The notes: generated by a model from the letters alone, not told the origin. Counted from the stretch's first letter, positions 26,640 to 35,982 are shown. The stretch: DNA of 64,000 nt from Bryobacterales bacterium (GCA_020852755.1 JADZAF010000084.1:1-64000); one strand, 5' to 3'. Translations and numbers: made by a program.

Positions 26640-27857
26640 TCAGCCTGCGCTGGCCAGCACTGCCAGCCGGCCGGGTTCCGCCGCCTGCGGCCGCCGCCCC
26701 TCCAGGAGCAGGCCCGCGATGGCGGCCTGCGTGGCGGCTTCCAAATCCTCGGGGATCTCCTGGCCGAAGGTCAGGAAGGAAACCGGCAGCCCGGTCCGGC
26801 AGGCCTCGTTGAGAACCGCGCCGTAGGTGGCGGTTTCATCCAACCGGGTAAAGAGCAGCCGGGCCGGCCTGAACTCCAGGAAGCGCTCGGTCACAGCGGA
26901 TAGATCGGCGGATTTCGCGGAGGACGATAGGACCAGATGCGTTTCGATATCCGGCCGGGAGGCGAGGAAGCGGGCCAGGTCCTGGGAGAAGCTGGAATCG
27001 CGGGGTCCGAAGCCGGGGGTATCGATGAGGATGAGGCCCTTGTGGCGGTGCTCCTCGAGCGCCTGGGCGAGGGCGCCGGTGGTTTCGCAAGCCTGGAAGC
27101 CGGCCCCCAGGATGGCCGCGTAGCAGCGCAGTTGCTCGGCGGCGGCGATGCGCCAGGTGTCCATGCTGAGCAGTTGCGTGGGCCGCCGCGCGGTGACCCC
27201 GTAGACCGCGGCCAGCTTCACCAGGGTGGTGGTCTTGCCGGCTCCGGGCGGGCCTACCAGGGCGACGACGGCCGGTCCGGAGGACGCTTCGCCGGCGGAC
27301 AGGCCGGGAGAGACCCGGATGCGGCTCTCCAACTCTGCCGCCAGGGCTTCGCCTGCCTGGCGGGCTGAGAGGGAGGCCGGCCGGCGGATTCCCGCTACCA
27401 TACCCCCGGTTCCTTCCGAGGCCAGCCGCTTCTCCACCGACTTGACGATGGAGAACGCCAATCCGGGCTCGACCCCGCTGTCGACCAGCCGGGCGAGGCA
27501 TTCGGTCAGGTGCGGGTGGGAGAATTCCTGGGAGGCGGCGCGCAGGCTGGAGCGGGAGACCGCCTCGGACATGCGCTCCAACTCGCGGCGGATGGCGGCC
27601 ACCTCGGCCGTCAGGTCCGGGCCGGCGGCGGCCGGCCGGACGGGAGCCGGTTCCACGGCGGCCCGTGGAGGCGCTGGTGCAGCGTCCGGAACCGCGGGCC
27701 CGGCCGGCAGGCCGAAGACGACTTCATAGCGGCCCAGGTAGCGGGCCTCGGGCGAGGCCTCCCGGCTGCGAAGCAAGAGGGCGTCCTCACCCATCTCCTG
27801 CCGCGCCAGGCGCAAGGCCTCTTCGACGGTTCCGGCGAAATACGATTTGACTCTCAT
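26640..27857 (-). CDS. flhF: flagellar biosynthesis GTPase FlhF
   Basis: 405 residues. The N-terminal FlhF-specific segment (MRVKSYFAGTVEEALRLARQEMG) is followed by a Pro/Ala-rich linker (about 60-85) and the SRP-type NG domain with P-loop VGPPGAGKTTTLVK, DTWRIAAAEQL and DTPGFG. FlhF recruits the flagellum to the pole and works with the ATPase FlhG. FlhG normally follows flhF, but here fliA follows directly and no flhG is seen in the window. The start lies one base after the flhA stop. Confidence 0.95.
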   Translation of the reverse strand: MRVKSYFAGTVEEALRLARQEMGEDALLLRSREASPEARYLGRYEVVFGLPAGPAVPDAAPAPPRAAVEPAPVRPAAAGPDLTAEVAAIRRELERMSEAVSRSSLRAASQEFSHPHLTECLARLVDSGVEPGLAFSIVKSVEKRLASEGTGGMVAGIRRPASLSARQAGEALAAELESRIRVSPGLSAGEASSGPAVVALVGPPGAGKTTTLVKLAAVYGVTARRPTQLLSMDTWRIAAAEQLRCYAAILGAGFQACETTGALAQALEEHRHKGLILIDTPGFGPRDSSFSQDLARFLASRPDIETHLVLSSSAKSADLSAVTERFLEFRPARLLFTRLDETATYGAVLNEACRTGLPVSFLTFGQEIPEDLEAATQAAIAGLLLEGRRPQAAEPGRLAVLASAG

Positions 27858-27858
27858 G

Positions 27859-29907
27859 TTAGATCAGCCCCATGGAGGCCACCGTGGCCCCGGGTGGAAT
27901 TTCGTTGTGGGACAGCACGAAAAGGTTGGGCAGCACCGGCTCGACCATCTGGCGGAAGAAGTAGCGCACCGCGCTGGAGGTGATGACCACCACCGGTCCC
28001 TCGGCCCCGGCCAGCGCGTTTTTCAAACGGTCCATGACTTCGCGGATCTTCTGCGGCGCCAGGTGGAGCTGGCTGGAATGCTCGCCGTGCTCCACGGCGG
28101 ACTCGATCTGCTGCTCCAGCGCCGGATCGAGGAAGAAGGCGGGCAGCTCGCCGCCGGCGCCGAGGTAGGGCTTCACCACCGCGCGGCTCATGGCCTGGCG
28201 GGCGTACTCGGTGAGCAGCACCGGGTTGCGGGTGAACTGGGCGGCTTCGCCGAGCGCCTCCAGAATGGTGACCGCATCGCGGATGGAGACGCGCTCGCGC
28301 AGGAGGTTCTGCAAGACCTTTTGCACCGCGGCCAGGGGGAGCAGCTTGGGTACCAGGTCTTCGATGACCTTGGGGTGCTCCTCGGCCACGCGGTCCAAAA
28401 CCTTCCGGGCATCCTGCCGCGAGAACAGCTCGAAGGCGTGTTTGCGGGCCAGTTCGGCCAGGTGAGTACCTAACACGTTCGCGGCGTCCACCATCGTGCA
28501 GCCGGCGTTGCGGGCCGCCTCCACCTGTTCGCTGCGGACCCAGAGCGCGGGGATGTTGAAGGCCGGCTCGCGTGTGGCCGTCCCCTGAATAGGCGGGGCC
28601 GAGGCTCCACCGGGTGGAATGGCGAGCTCGCAGCCCGGCCGCAGTTCGAAGCGCGCGATTTCGACGCCCTTGAGCAGGATGACGTACTCGTGCGACCGCA
28701 GCGACAGGTTGTCGGTGACCCGGACGGGCGGCAGGATGTATCCCAGCTCGGAGGCCAGCTGCCGGCGGATGCCGGCGATGCGGCGCAGCAGCGGCGAGTT
28801 GGGTCCGCCCTCCACCAGCTTCACCAGGCCCAGGCCGACCTCGACGGCCAGCGGCTCGACCCGCATGAGCGCCTCCAGATTCTCGCGGGCAGCCGCCTTG
28901 GGCTGCGTGGCCGGCGCCTTTTCCGCCAGCAGGGCGCGGCGGCGCATCCGCCAGGCGGCCGCGCCCACTCCGGCGCCCAGAACCACGAAAGGCAGCTTGG
29001 GCAGGCCGGGGAAGGCGGCCAGCACGAAGAGGGCGGCGGAGGCCAGCAGCAACGGCTGGGCGCTGCCGAAGAGCTGCCGCCGCACTTCCATCCCGAGGCG
29101 GTTTTCCGAACTGGCGCGGGTCACGATGAGGCCGCCCGAAACCGAGATGATGAGGGCGGGAATCACGGTGACCAGCCCGTCGCCGATGGTCAGCACGGTG
29201 TAGGTTTCCAGCGCCCGGCGCAGCTGCATGCCGTGCTGGAGGACGCCGATCAGGAAGCCGGCCGCAATGTTGATGACCGTGATCAGAATGCTGGCCACGG
29301 CGTCGCGCTGGGTGAAACGGGTGGCTCCATCCATGGCCCCGTAGAATTCCGCCTCGGCGGCGATCATCTGGCGCCGTCTGCGCGCCTCGGCCTCGTCGAT
29401 CAGGCCGGCGTTGAGGTCCGAGTCGATGGACATCTGCTTTCCGGGCATGGCGTCCAGCGTGAAACGCGCGGTGACCTCGGAGATGCGCACGGCGCCGTGG
29501 TTGATGACCACGTACTGGATGGCGATCAGGACCAGGAAGATCACCACGCCGATCACGTAGTTGCCTCCCACCACGAAATTGCCGAAGGCCTCGATCACCT
29601 GCCCGGCCGCGGCCGTTCCCGTGTTGCCGTTGAGGAGAATCGCGCGGGCCGAGGAGATGTTGAGGGCCAGGCGGAACAGGGTCATCAGCAGGAGGGTAGT
29701 GGGAAAAACGCTGAACTCCACCGGCCGGCGTATATACATCGAGACCAGCAGCACGATGACCGAGACGGTGATGTTGCAGGAGATCAGCAGGTCGAGCGCG
29801 AAGGCCGGCACCGGCGTGATCATCAGCAGAACGATGCCCAGCACGGCGGCCGGGACCCCGAAGTCTCCCAGGGCGGCGAGGCGCGAATTGGCGGGCGTGG
29901 CGGTCAT
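27859..29907 (-). CDS. flhA: flagellar export gate protein FlhA
   Basis: 682 residues. The N-terminal half carries eight hydrophobic helices with the FHIPEP-family signatures SVFPTTLLLMTLFRLALN and the conserved cytoplasmic loop containing GQVIEAFGNFVVGGNYVIG and SIDSDLNAGLIDEAEARRRR. The C-terminal half is the FlhA cytosolic domain (ELGYILPPVRVTDNLSL, LRERVSIRDAVTILEAL). FlhA forms the nonameric proton-driven gate of the flagellar type III secretion system. The ATG overlaps the flhB stop (ATGA). Confidence 0.97.
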   Translation of the reverse strand: MTATPANSRLAALGDFGVPAAVLGIVLLMITPVPAFALDLLISCNITVSVIVLLVSMYIRRPVEFSVFPTTLLLMTLFRLALNISSARAILLNGNTGTAAAGQVIEAFGNFVVGGNYVIGVVIFLVLIAIQYVVINHGAVRISEVTARFTLDAMPGKQMSIDSDLNAGLIDEAEARRRRQMIAAEAEFYGAMDGATRFTQRDAVASILITVINIAAGFLIGVLQHGMQLRRALETYTVLTIGDGLVTVIPALIISVSGGLIVTRASSENRLGMEVRRQLFGSAQPLLLASAALFVLAAFPGLPKLPFVVLGAGVGAAAWRMRRRALLAEKAPATQPKAAARENLEALMRVEPLAVEVGLGLVKLVEGGPNSPLLRRIAGIRRQLASELGYILPPVRVTDNLSLRSHEYVILLKGVEIARFELRPGCELAIPPGGASAPPIQGTATREPAFNIPALWVRSEQVEAARNAGCTMVDAANVLGTHLAELARKHAFELFSRQDARKVLDRVAEEHPKVIEDLVPKLLPLAAVQKVLQNLLRERVSIRDAVTILEALGEAAQFTRNPVLLTEYARQAMSRAVVKPYLGAGGELPAFFLDPALEQQIESAVEHGEHSSQLHLAPQKIREVMDRLKNALAGAEGPVVVITSSAVRYFFRQMVEPVLPNLFVLSHNEIPPGATVASMGLI

Positions 29908-30965
29908 CCGAGTCTCCGGTTGGTGAGGCGGAAGATATAGGCCAGAATCTCAGCCACTGCGCGGTAGAGCGCGGGTGGGATCTCCTGCCCCACCTCGGCC
30001 GATTTGTAGAGCGCCTGGGCCAGGGGCGGGTTCTCGATGATCGGCACCTGGCTCTCGATGGCCCGCTGGCGGATGCGCAGGGCCAGGTAGTTCCTCCCCT
30101 TGGCCACCACCACCGGGGCCGACATGCGCTCCATCTGGTAGCGCAGGGCCACGGCATAGTGTGTAGGGTTCACGACCACGGCGGTGGCCTTGGGGACTTC
30201 CTGCATCATCCGGCGGCGCAGCAGGTCGCGCTGCAGGCGGCGTATGCGCCCCTTGGTCTGAGGATTGCCGTCGGTCTCCTTGGCTTCCTCGCGGATTTCC
30301 TGCCTGGTCATGCGAAGGTCGCGCTCGTAGCGGCGGCGCTGCCGGAACAGATCGACGGCTCCCCACACCAGGAACAGGGCGGCGGCCTTCCAAAGCACGC
30401 TCTCCAGCGCGGAGAAGGTGAAGCGGATTCCGGATTCGACCCCGGCGAAGGGCAGTTGGAGGAAGGCGTCCAGGTTGTCGCGCGCCACCGCATAGACGGC
30501 GCCGCAGAACAGCGGCAACAACAACAGGGCCTGGAAGAACTGCGTGAGGTTCTGGCGGGGCAGTTCCTTCAGCTTGCGGAGCGGGTTGAGCCGGGTGAAA
30601 TCGGGCGCCAGGCTTTTGGCGGCCAGGCCGCCGCGGGTGGTGCCGAGCTGCGTCAAAACGGTAACGCCCATCAGGACGCCGCCGGCGATCAGCAGGGGCA
30701 TTACCAGGCGGGCCAGCAGCAACTGGAGCAGGCGGCGGACCTCGACCGGGCTGAGCTCGGTGCGGAAGGCTTCGGCCAGCAGAAAGCGGCAGGTGATGCG
30801 CAGACTGTGAAACCATTCCTGGCCGAATCCTGCCAGCAGGGCGATGAAGACCAGGAACTGCAGGGCGGAGACGAAATCCCGGCTGACGGGGAAGCGTCCC
30901 TCGCGGCGCGCTTTCTCGACCCGCCGGGGGGTGGCCTTTTCGGTCTGCTGGCTGCGGTCGGCCAT
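29904..30965 (-). CDS. flhB: flagellar export specificity protein FlhB
   Basis: 353 residues from an ATG that overlaps the fliR stop (TGATG). The sequence starts DRSQQTEKATPRRVEKARREG, typical of FlhB, with four membrane helices between about residues 30 and 215. The cytoplasmic domain contains the autocleavage motif NPTHYAVAL, so the protein should cleave itself between Asn and Pro to switch export from hook to filament substrates. Length and order match the family. The open frame extends upstream into fliR, but the family start is clear. Confidence 0.97.
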   Translation of the reverse strand: MADRSQQTEKATPRRVEKARREGRFPVSRDFVSALQFLVFIALLAGFGQEWFHSLRITCRFLLAEAFRTELSPVEVRRLLQLLLARLVMPLLIAGGVLMGVTVLTQLGTTRGGLAAKSLAPDFTRLNPLRKLKELPRQNLTQFFQALLLLPLFCGAVYAVARDNLDAFLQLPFAGVESGIRFTFSALESVLWKAAALFLVWGAVDLFRQRRRYERDLRMTRQEIREEAKETDGNPQTKGRIRRLQRDLLRRRMMQEVPKATAVVVNPTHYAVALRYQMERMSAPVVVAKGRNYLALRIRQRAIESQVPIIENPPLAQALYKSAEVGQEIPPALYRAVAEILAYIFRLTNRRLG

Positions 30966-31735
30966 CAGCTTCCCAGGAACTCCGAGATCGACCGCGCGGT
31001 GCGCGCCGCCGCGCCGGAGTAGAGCCGGGGAAAGGCCGCAGCCAGGGCCGCGAACAGGGCCAGGGCGGCCAGCATCTTGACAGGGAAAGCCAGGGTCAGC
31101 AGCTGGAGCTGCGCATTGATGCGGCCCAGTAATGCGAAAGCCACATCGATGAGCACCAGCAGCGCAAGCACGGGCAGGGCCAGCCGCACGGCGGTCGAAA
31201 ACATGACCGAGCCGAGTCCCAGGATGGCTTCCACGCCTCCGGCCGAGACCCGAAAGCTGCCGGGCGGCCACACTTCCAGGCTTCGTGCGAAGGCCCGGAT
31301 GATGAAGCGGTCCAGACCCCCGGCAAGGAACAGCAGCCAGGAGATCAACTGGGCGACGACCAGCAGGACGCCGCTGTCGGCCTGGGTGGCGGGATCGACG
31401 GTGGAAGCGTACGAATAGCCGGCCTGAAGGCCCATGGCCTGGGCGGCCAGCAGCAGGCTTTCATACAGGAAGGCGACCGCCAGGCCGACGCCGATGCCCA
31501 GTGCGGCCTCCGAGGCCAGCCAGATCAGGTTCCCGCCCAGGGTCAGCCCGGCGGCCGCGACCGGCCAGGCGGGCCACAGGGTGAGGGCCACCGCCAGCGC
31601 AAGCACCACCCGCGCGGCGGCAGGAGCGGCCTGCATGCCGGGCAGCGGCACGAACACAAAGGCGCCCGACACCCGGGTCAGGACCAGCAGGAAGCCGTAC
31701 GCCGCGGCGGCCGGGAGCTCGAAGCTATCGGGCAT
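30965..31735 (-). CDS. fliR: flagellar export apparatus protein FliR
   Basis: 256 residues, almost entirely hydrophobic, with the FliR signature AFVFVPLPGMQAAPAAARVV near the N-terminus and ALPVLALLVLIDVAFALLGR followed by NAQLQLLTLAFPVKM near the C-terminus. FliR joins FliP and FliQ in the helical export gate core. Its ATG lies inside the end of fliQ (overlap about 11 bases), and its stop overlaps the flhB start. Confidence 0.95.
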   Translation of the reverse strand: MPDSFELPAAAAYGFLLVLTRVSGAFVFVPLPGMQAAPAAARVVLALAVALTLWPAWPVAAAGLTLGGNLIWLASEAALGIGVGLAVAFLYESLLLAAQAMGLQAGYSYASTVDPATQADSGVLLVVAQLISWLLFLAGGLDRFIIRAFARSLEVWPPGSFRVSAGGVEAILGLGSVMFSTAVRLALPVLALLVLIDVAFALLGRINAQLQLLTLAFPVKMLAALALFAALAAAFPRLYSGAAARTARSISEFLGS

Positions 31736-31994
31736 AGCGCCCCAGGTCGCTGAACAGGCCGGTGGCGTAGGACATCAGGCGCATCAGCATCCACGGCAGA
31801 AACAGGACCAGACCGGCCAGGAAGGCCGCCAGCCGCGGCACGGTATTGAAGGCCGAATCCTGCATCGAGGTGACGATCTGCACCAGGCCGATCACAATGC
31901 CGACCAGGAAGCCGAGCGCCAGCAGCGGCGCGCTCAGCCAGAAGGTGGCCAGCAGCATCTCGCGCAACAGGTGAACGACGGAATCAGGGGTCAT
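31725..31994 (-). CDS. fliQ: flagellar export apparatus protein FliQ
   Basis: 89 residues with two transmembrane helices. They show the characteristic sequence LSAPLLALGFLVGIVIGLVQ, TSMQDSAFNTVPRL and LPWMLMRLMSYATGLF. The ATG at 31994 has GGAGG six bases upstream and matches the usual MTPDSVVHL start; a longer in-frame start exists but adds only non-conserved residues. It is a component of the FliPQR gate. Confidence 0.96.
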   Translation of the reverse strand: MTPDSVVHLLREMLLATFWLSAPLLALGFLVGIVIGLVQIVTSMQDSAFNTVPRLAAFLAGLVLFLPWMLMRLMSYATGLFSDLGRYAR

Positions 31995-32067
31995 CGGGAG
32001 CCTCCGCTCCGGGCCGGCTGACAACCGGCTTGCAGGCCGATAGCCAGCCCCACAGTTCCTGCCGGCA

Positions 32068-32772
32068 TCAGTAGAAGCTCTTCACCAGAGAGCCGACCAG
32101 CAGGTTCCAGCCATCCACCAGGACGAAGAGCAGGATCTTGAAAGGCGCTGAAATCATCACCGGCGGCAGTTGAATCATGCCGATCGACAGGGTGACCGAG
32201 GCCACCACGATGTCGATCACCAGGAACGGCAGAAACAGCACCGCTCCGATCTGAAAACCGGCCCGCAACTCGGAAAGGATGTACGCCGGGATGAGCACCT
32301 TCAACTCGAGGTCCTGCACCTTGGCCGGCGCCGGCGCGCGCGAAATCTCGAGAAACAGCTTGATGTCTTTTTCCCGTGCGAAGCGGGCCAGGAAGGCCTT
32401 GAGCGGCTTGGCGCCTTCCTGGAAGGCCTGGGCCGGCGTCAACTGGCCCTTCTCCATCGGTTCCCAGCTCCTGGCGTAGATGTCGGCGGCCACCGGCTGG
32501 ACGATCAGGATCGTGAGGAACAGCGCCAGCCCGATGAGCACCTGGTTGGAGGGCGTGTTCTGCGTTCCCAGCGCCTGGCGCAGGAAGTGCAGCACCACGC
32601 TGATGCGCAGGAAGGGCGTGACCGACATGACCACGGCCGGCAGCAGGGTCAGCAGCGCCAGCAGCACGGTGATCTGCATGGGGACGCTGTAAGTTCCCTG
32701 GGCGGGAGTGCCGTTGAGCGAGATGCCCAGCAGGTTGCCCGGCTGGGCGGACGCGGCCAGGACCAGGATCAT
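32068..32772 (-). CDS. fliP: flagellar export apparatus protein FliP
   Basis: 234 residues with an N-terminal signal-type helix and four membrane segments. Family motifs are TLLPAVVMSVTPFLRISVVL, RQALGTQNTPSNQVLIGLAL, FLPFLVIDIVVASVTLSIGM and MISAPFKILLFVLVDGW. It forms the pentameric core of the export gate with FliQ and FliR. The stop lies 73 bases before fliQ, and the start overlaps the end of fliO by four bases. Confidence 0.97.
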   Translation of the reverse strand: MILVLAASAQPGNLLGISLNGTPAQGTYSVPMQITVLLALLTLLPAVVMSVTPFLRISVVLHFLRQALGTQNTPSNQVLIGLALFLTILIVQPVAADIYARSWEPMEKGQLTPAQAFQEGAKPLKAFLARFAREKDIKLFLEISRAPAPAKVQDLELKVLIPAYILSELRAGFQIGAVLFLPFLVIDIVVASVTLSIGMIQLPPVMISAPFKILLFVLVDGWNLLVGSLVKSFY

Positions 32773-33050
32773 ATGCTGTCCTCCGTGGCGCCGGCCAGTT
32801 CCCGCCAGGGCCGGGACTCGATCAGTGCACAGCCGGAGCCGCAGGTGGCCACCACCACGCCGCGCCCGGCAATCCGGACCAGGTGGAGGGTGTGTCCGGG
32901 AGACAGCGGGCGCGATTCGACCAGTTCCAGGAAATGGCCGCGGCCGCGGGAAGCCCGTCCCGCCAGGCCGTTCCTTCGCAGGAGCCAGATCGCCGCGCCG
33001 AGCAGGGCGAAAACGAAGCCGATGGAAAGCAGCGGTCCCAGCATATCCAT
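32769..33050 (-). CDS. fliO: FliO-like flagellar biosynthesis protein
   Basis: 93 residues with one N-terminal transmembrane helix (about 8-24) and a short beta-rich cytoplasmic domain (FLELVESRPLSPGHTLHLVRI, GRGVVVATCGSGCALI). This architecture and its position between fliN and fliP match FliO, which helps FliP assemble. Sequence conservation in FliO is low, so the call leans on gene order. Confidence 0.85.
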   Translation of the reverse strand: MDMLGPLLSIGFVFALLGAAIWLLRRNGLAGRASRGRGHFLELVESRPLSPGHTLHLVRIAGRGVVVATCGSGCALIESRPWRELAGATEDSI

Positions 33051-33053
33051 GGT

Positions 33054-33302
33054 TTATTCCTGGCTCACGAAATCGGTCACCCGGAGACCCATGGTGTCCT
33101 CGATCACGACAATCTCCCCGTAGCCCAGCAGGCAGCCCTCCACCAGCAAGTCGACGTTCTCGCCGGCCGAGCGGCTCATCTTAAGCACGCGGCCGGTATC
33201 GAGTTCGAGAATCTCCCGCACGGTCATGATCTTGTGATCCAGTTCCACCTGGATCTGGAGCGGCAGGGCGGCCAGGTGTTCAATCTCTTCGAGAGCGGTC
33301 AT
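33054..33302 (-). CDS. fliN: flagellar motor switch protein FliN
   Basis: 82 residues made up of one SpoA domain: LAALPLQIQVELDHKIMTVREIL, DTGRVLKMSRSAGENVDLLVEG, GEIVVIEDTMGLRVTDFV. It forms the bottom of the C-ring. It is shorter than many FliN proteins because the N-terminal extension is absent. Its ATG lies seven bases after the flgE stop. A second, longer SpoA-domain protein is encoded at 25102-25860. Confidence 0.92.
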   Translation of the reverse strand: MTALEEIEHLAALPLQIQVELDHKIMTVREILELDTGRVLKMSRSAGENVDLLVEGCLLGYGEIVVIEDTMGLRVTDFVSQE

Positions 33303-33309
33303 GGCGGTT

Positions 33310-34566
33310 TCAACGCTTCAGATTGATGGTTTCCTGGCTGAGCTCGTCCACCGTGGTCACGACCCGGGAGTTGGCCTGGTAGCCGCGCTGCAGCACGATC
33401 AGGTTGGTGAATTCGCGCGCGATGTCGGTGGTCGAGTACTCAATGGCTCCGCCGGCGATGGTGCCGCGGCCCCCGGTGCCCGGCAGGCCGATGGCCGGGT
33501 TGGCCGATCGGGCGCTCAGCTGGTAGTTGTTGCTGCCGACGGCGATCAGCGATTCCGGATTGCGTATGTTGGCCATGGCCAGCTGGCCGACCACGATCTG
33601 CTGCCCGTTGTCGTACTGGGCCAGGATCACTCCGCCGTCGCCGATGCCCGCGCGCACCAGTTGCGCCGGCGGCCAGCCGTCCTGCTCGTTGGCCGAAGGG
33701 GCCGAGGGCTGAGCGAACTGCGTGAGGCGGGCCGCCCCCTGCGGCGTGTACAGGTTCCAGTAGAGCTCCAGGGGCGCGGCATTGTTCGCCAGCGTGATGC
33801 TCTCCAGTTGGATGCCGTCTGGCGGCGCGGGCGTGACCAGCGCGCCGTTCTCGTCAAACTCGATGCCGGCGGGCGTCACGTTCACCGTGGAAGGCTGGCC
33901 TGGCGTGCCCCCGGAAACCTCGTCACCCGGGATGGTGGCGGAGACGGTCCAGGCGCCGGGCGCGGCATCGCGGGTGAAGGTCAGGGTGACGACGTGCGCG
34001 TTGCCCAGCGAATCGAACACCTGCACCGGGGTGGAGAAGGTGTCACCCGCGGCGGCGCCGGAGTCCAGGTTCAGGTCCACCGAGAAGGCGGTGCTGGCCC
34101 GGGGCGCTTTCAATGTACCCACCGGAATGACGATGTCGCCGATGGGAGCGTTGGTGTTCACCGCGCCGGTGATGTCGAACCAGCCCTGCACACGTTCACC
34201 GGTGGAAGTGAGCAGCTGTCCGGCCTTGTTCACCTGCAGATGCCCGCCGCGGGTGTAAAGGACCGCGCCGGCGTTGTCCCGGACCACGAAGAAGCCGTCG
34301 CCCTGGATGGCCGCGTCCAGGGTGGCTCCGGTGGATTGAATGGCGCCCTGCGTGAACTGGCGCAGCGTGGTCGGCCGGGCCACTCCGAAGCCCACCTGAG
34401 TTTCGCCCAGCCCGGCGCCCACGGACTGCGTCACCAGGTCGTGGAAAGCGACCGCGCTGGTCTTGAACCCGGGCGTATTCAGGTTGGCGAGGTTGTTTCC
34501 TACCACGTCCACCGCGGTCGAATGGGCGTTCAAAGCCGAAAGAGCCGTTGAGAATGAAGTGAACAT
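33310..34566 (-). CDS. flgE: flagellar hook protein FlgE
   Basis: 418 residues. The N-terminal rod/hook motif (FSTALSALNAHSTAVDVVGNN, LANLNTPGFKTS) and the C-terminal motif (REFTNLIVLQRGYQANSRVV, TVDELSQETINLKR) form the two coiled-coil ends of hook-type axial proteins. In between are GDGFFVVRD and YTRGGHLQVNKAGQL, then a FlgE D2-like beta domain of about 200 residues. The operon position after flgD supports hook rather than rod. It is preceded by a 19-base gap from flgD. Confidence 0.95.
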   Translation of the reverse strand: MFTSFSTALSALNAHSTAVDVVGNNLANLNTPGFKTSAVAFHDLVTQSVGAGLGETQVGFGVARPTTLRQFTQGAIQSTGATLDAAIQGDGFFVVRDNAGAVLYTRGGHLQVNKAGQLLTSTGERVQGWFDITGAVNTNAPIGDIVIPVGTLKAPRASTAFSVDLNLDSGAAAGDTFSTPVQVFDSLGNAHVVTLTFTRDAAPGAWTVSATIPGDEVSGGTPGQPSTVNVTPAGIEFDENGALVTPAPPDGIQLESITLANNAAPLELYWNLYTPQGAARLTQFAQPSAPSANEQDGWPPAQLVRAGIGDGGVILAQYDNGQQIVVGQLAMANIRNPESLIAVGSNNYQLSARSANPAIGLPGTGGRGTIAGGAIEYSTTDIAREFTNLIVLQRGYQANSRVVTTVDELSQETINLKR

Positions 34567-34585
34567 GCGTGATTCCTCCCGATCG

Positions 34586-34870
34586 TCAGGCCGTGGCGGC
34601 GCTTTCCTCCGCCGGGCCCGGCGCGCTTAACTGCTCGCGGATGGCCTGGAGTTCCGCGCGGATCTCCATGGTCTGTTCCAACTGGCTGAACTGGGCGAGT
34701 TCGCTGAGAAACTCCATCCCGTCGGCCGGATTCATAGGGTTCTGATTGCGGATCTGGGCAACCAGCAATTTCAGGAACATCTCCTTGCCGGCCAGGGCCC
34801 CATTGGTGGTTTGGGAAGCAGCCTGGCTCCCGGCCCCTGATTCCGCGCCGGTGACTGCCGTGGTGGTCAT
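34586..34870 (-). CDS. flgD: hook-capping protein FlgD (short form)
   Basis: 94 residues with the FlgD N-terminal core: KEMFLKLLVAQIRNQNPMNP, DGMEFLSELAQFSQLEQTMEI. This is the part required for export and capping. The C-terminal Ig/tudor-like domains of enterobacterial FlgD are missing. Similar short forms exist in other phyla, so truncation is not assumed. The ATG overlaps the stop of the hook-length gene (ATGA). Confidence 0.9.
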   Translation of the reverse strand: MTTTAVTGAESGAGSQAASQTTNGALAGKEMFLKLLVAQIRNQNPMNPADGMEFLSELAQFSQLEQTMEIRAELQAIREQLSAPGPAEESAATA

Positions 34871-35982
34871 GCCTCTTCTCCTTTCTGTTGAGCGGCCAGC
34901 ATCTGCAGCCAGGCCGGCTGGCCGGGCTGTCGCCGCCTCTGGCCCTGGGACGGCGTGTGCTGCCGGGATTCCTGATTCCAGTCCGCCGGCTGGCGCGAGG
35001 ACTCGTCCCGGGGCGCCCGATGGGCGGCCCGGGTCTCGTCGTGAGTTCCGGCCGGATGCCAGGTTTCGGCCTGGTAGCCCTGTTCTTCGAAACGGGCCGC
35101 CAGTTGACTGAGATCGCCGCGCAGGGCGGCGGCGGTTTCCCGGTCGGGCGTGTGGACAGCCACATAGACTTCGCCGGAACACTCGACCAGGCGGATGGCG
35201 ATATCTTCCCGTCCGGAAGCCGTTTGCCGCGCGCCCGGGATCAGCAGGGAGACATCCCGCACGGCCGGTTCCCGGGGAGTGGACACGGGCGGTTCGGGAA
35301 GCGCCGGAGGAGCGGCAGGCGCGGCTGGCGCGGCTGCGGGCCGGGTTCCGGCAGGCAACTCACGGCCGGATGGGTTCCCGAAGACCAGGGGCGCTGCAGG
35401 CGCCGCAACGGGGTGCGAACGGGGAACGGGCGGCGCCTGAAGCACGGGATCGTCCGGCAGGTCCGGTTTCACGCGTGGACCTGCAGGTTCCGCGGGTCCC
35501 GGCGGCGGGGAGCTTTTGGGGGCGGCCTCAGGCGGAGCCTCGCCGGCCGTCACCGGGTGGCTTGACTCGGTGCGTGCAAGGCGCAGGGCGAACGTCAGCG
35601 ACTGCGGCTGCGGCTCGCCTTCCGGCGCCGGCTGCGTATCCGGAAGCCCGGCGGAAGGCGCGGCGGAGCCCAAAACCGGCCGCGCCGCCGGCGGCGCTAT
35701 CGCGCCGGTCTCCGGATACGAAGGTGCCGGCGGCGGACCAGCCTGTGGAATCATCAAAGCGATAGCCGGCGCCGCCAGTTCACCGTCCGGCGCTTTCCCG
35801 GCCGCCTCTTCCCTCTCCGGCAGCGGATGGCCGGCTTCGCCCTGCGTGATTTCCTCACCGGGAAGGAGCAGCGCCAGAAGCTGGAGGAAGCCTTCCGCGC
35901 CGCTTGAAAAGGGGATCGGGCCGGGAATGAATCCGGCCTCGAATGGAACCGGCAGAGACGGGACGGAAACCGGAGAGGTCAC
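34867..35982 (-). CDS. fliK: FliK-like flagellar hook-length control protein
   Basis: 371 residues from a GTG. Most of the protein is Pro/Ala/Glu-rich and low in complexity, as expected for the ruler part of FliK. Residues about 255-320 (DIAIRLVECSGEVYVAVHTPD, RETAAALRGDLSQLAARFEEQGYQ) match the compact C-terminal FliK domain that contacts FlhB. The tail is rich in Gln and Arg. The call rests on this domain plus position directly upstream of flgD and flgE. It is the first gene of the minus-strand arm. Confidence 0.75.
   Translation of the reverse strand: MTSPVSVPSLPVPFEAGFIPGPIPFSSGAEGFLQLLALLLPGEEITQGEAGHPLPEREEAAGKAPDGELAAPAIALMIPQAGPPPAPSYPETGAIAPPAARPVLGSAAPSAGLPDTQPAPEGEPQPQSLTFALRLARTESSHPVTAGEAPPEAAPKSSPPPGPAEPAGPRVKPDLPDDPVLQAPPVPRSHPVAAPAAPLVFGNPSGRELPAGTRPAAAPAAPAAPPALPEPPVSTPREPAVRDVSLLIPGARQTASGREDIAIRLVECSGEVYVAVHTPDRETAAALRGDLSQLAARFEEQGYQAETWHPAGTHDETRAAHRAPRDESSRQPADWNQESRQHTPSQGQRRRQPGQPAWLQMLAAQQKGEEA

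Noticed and set aside
27854..30157. 767-codon minus-strand frame across flhA and flhB
   Set aside because: Arg/Gly/Pro-rich shadow in a different frame from two clearly identified flagellar genes.
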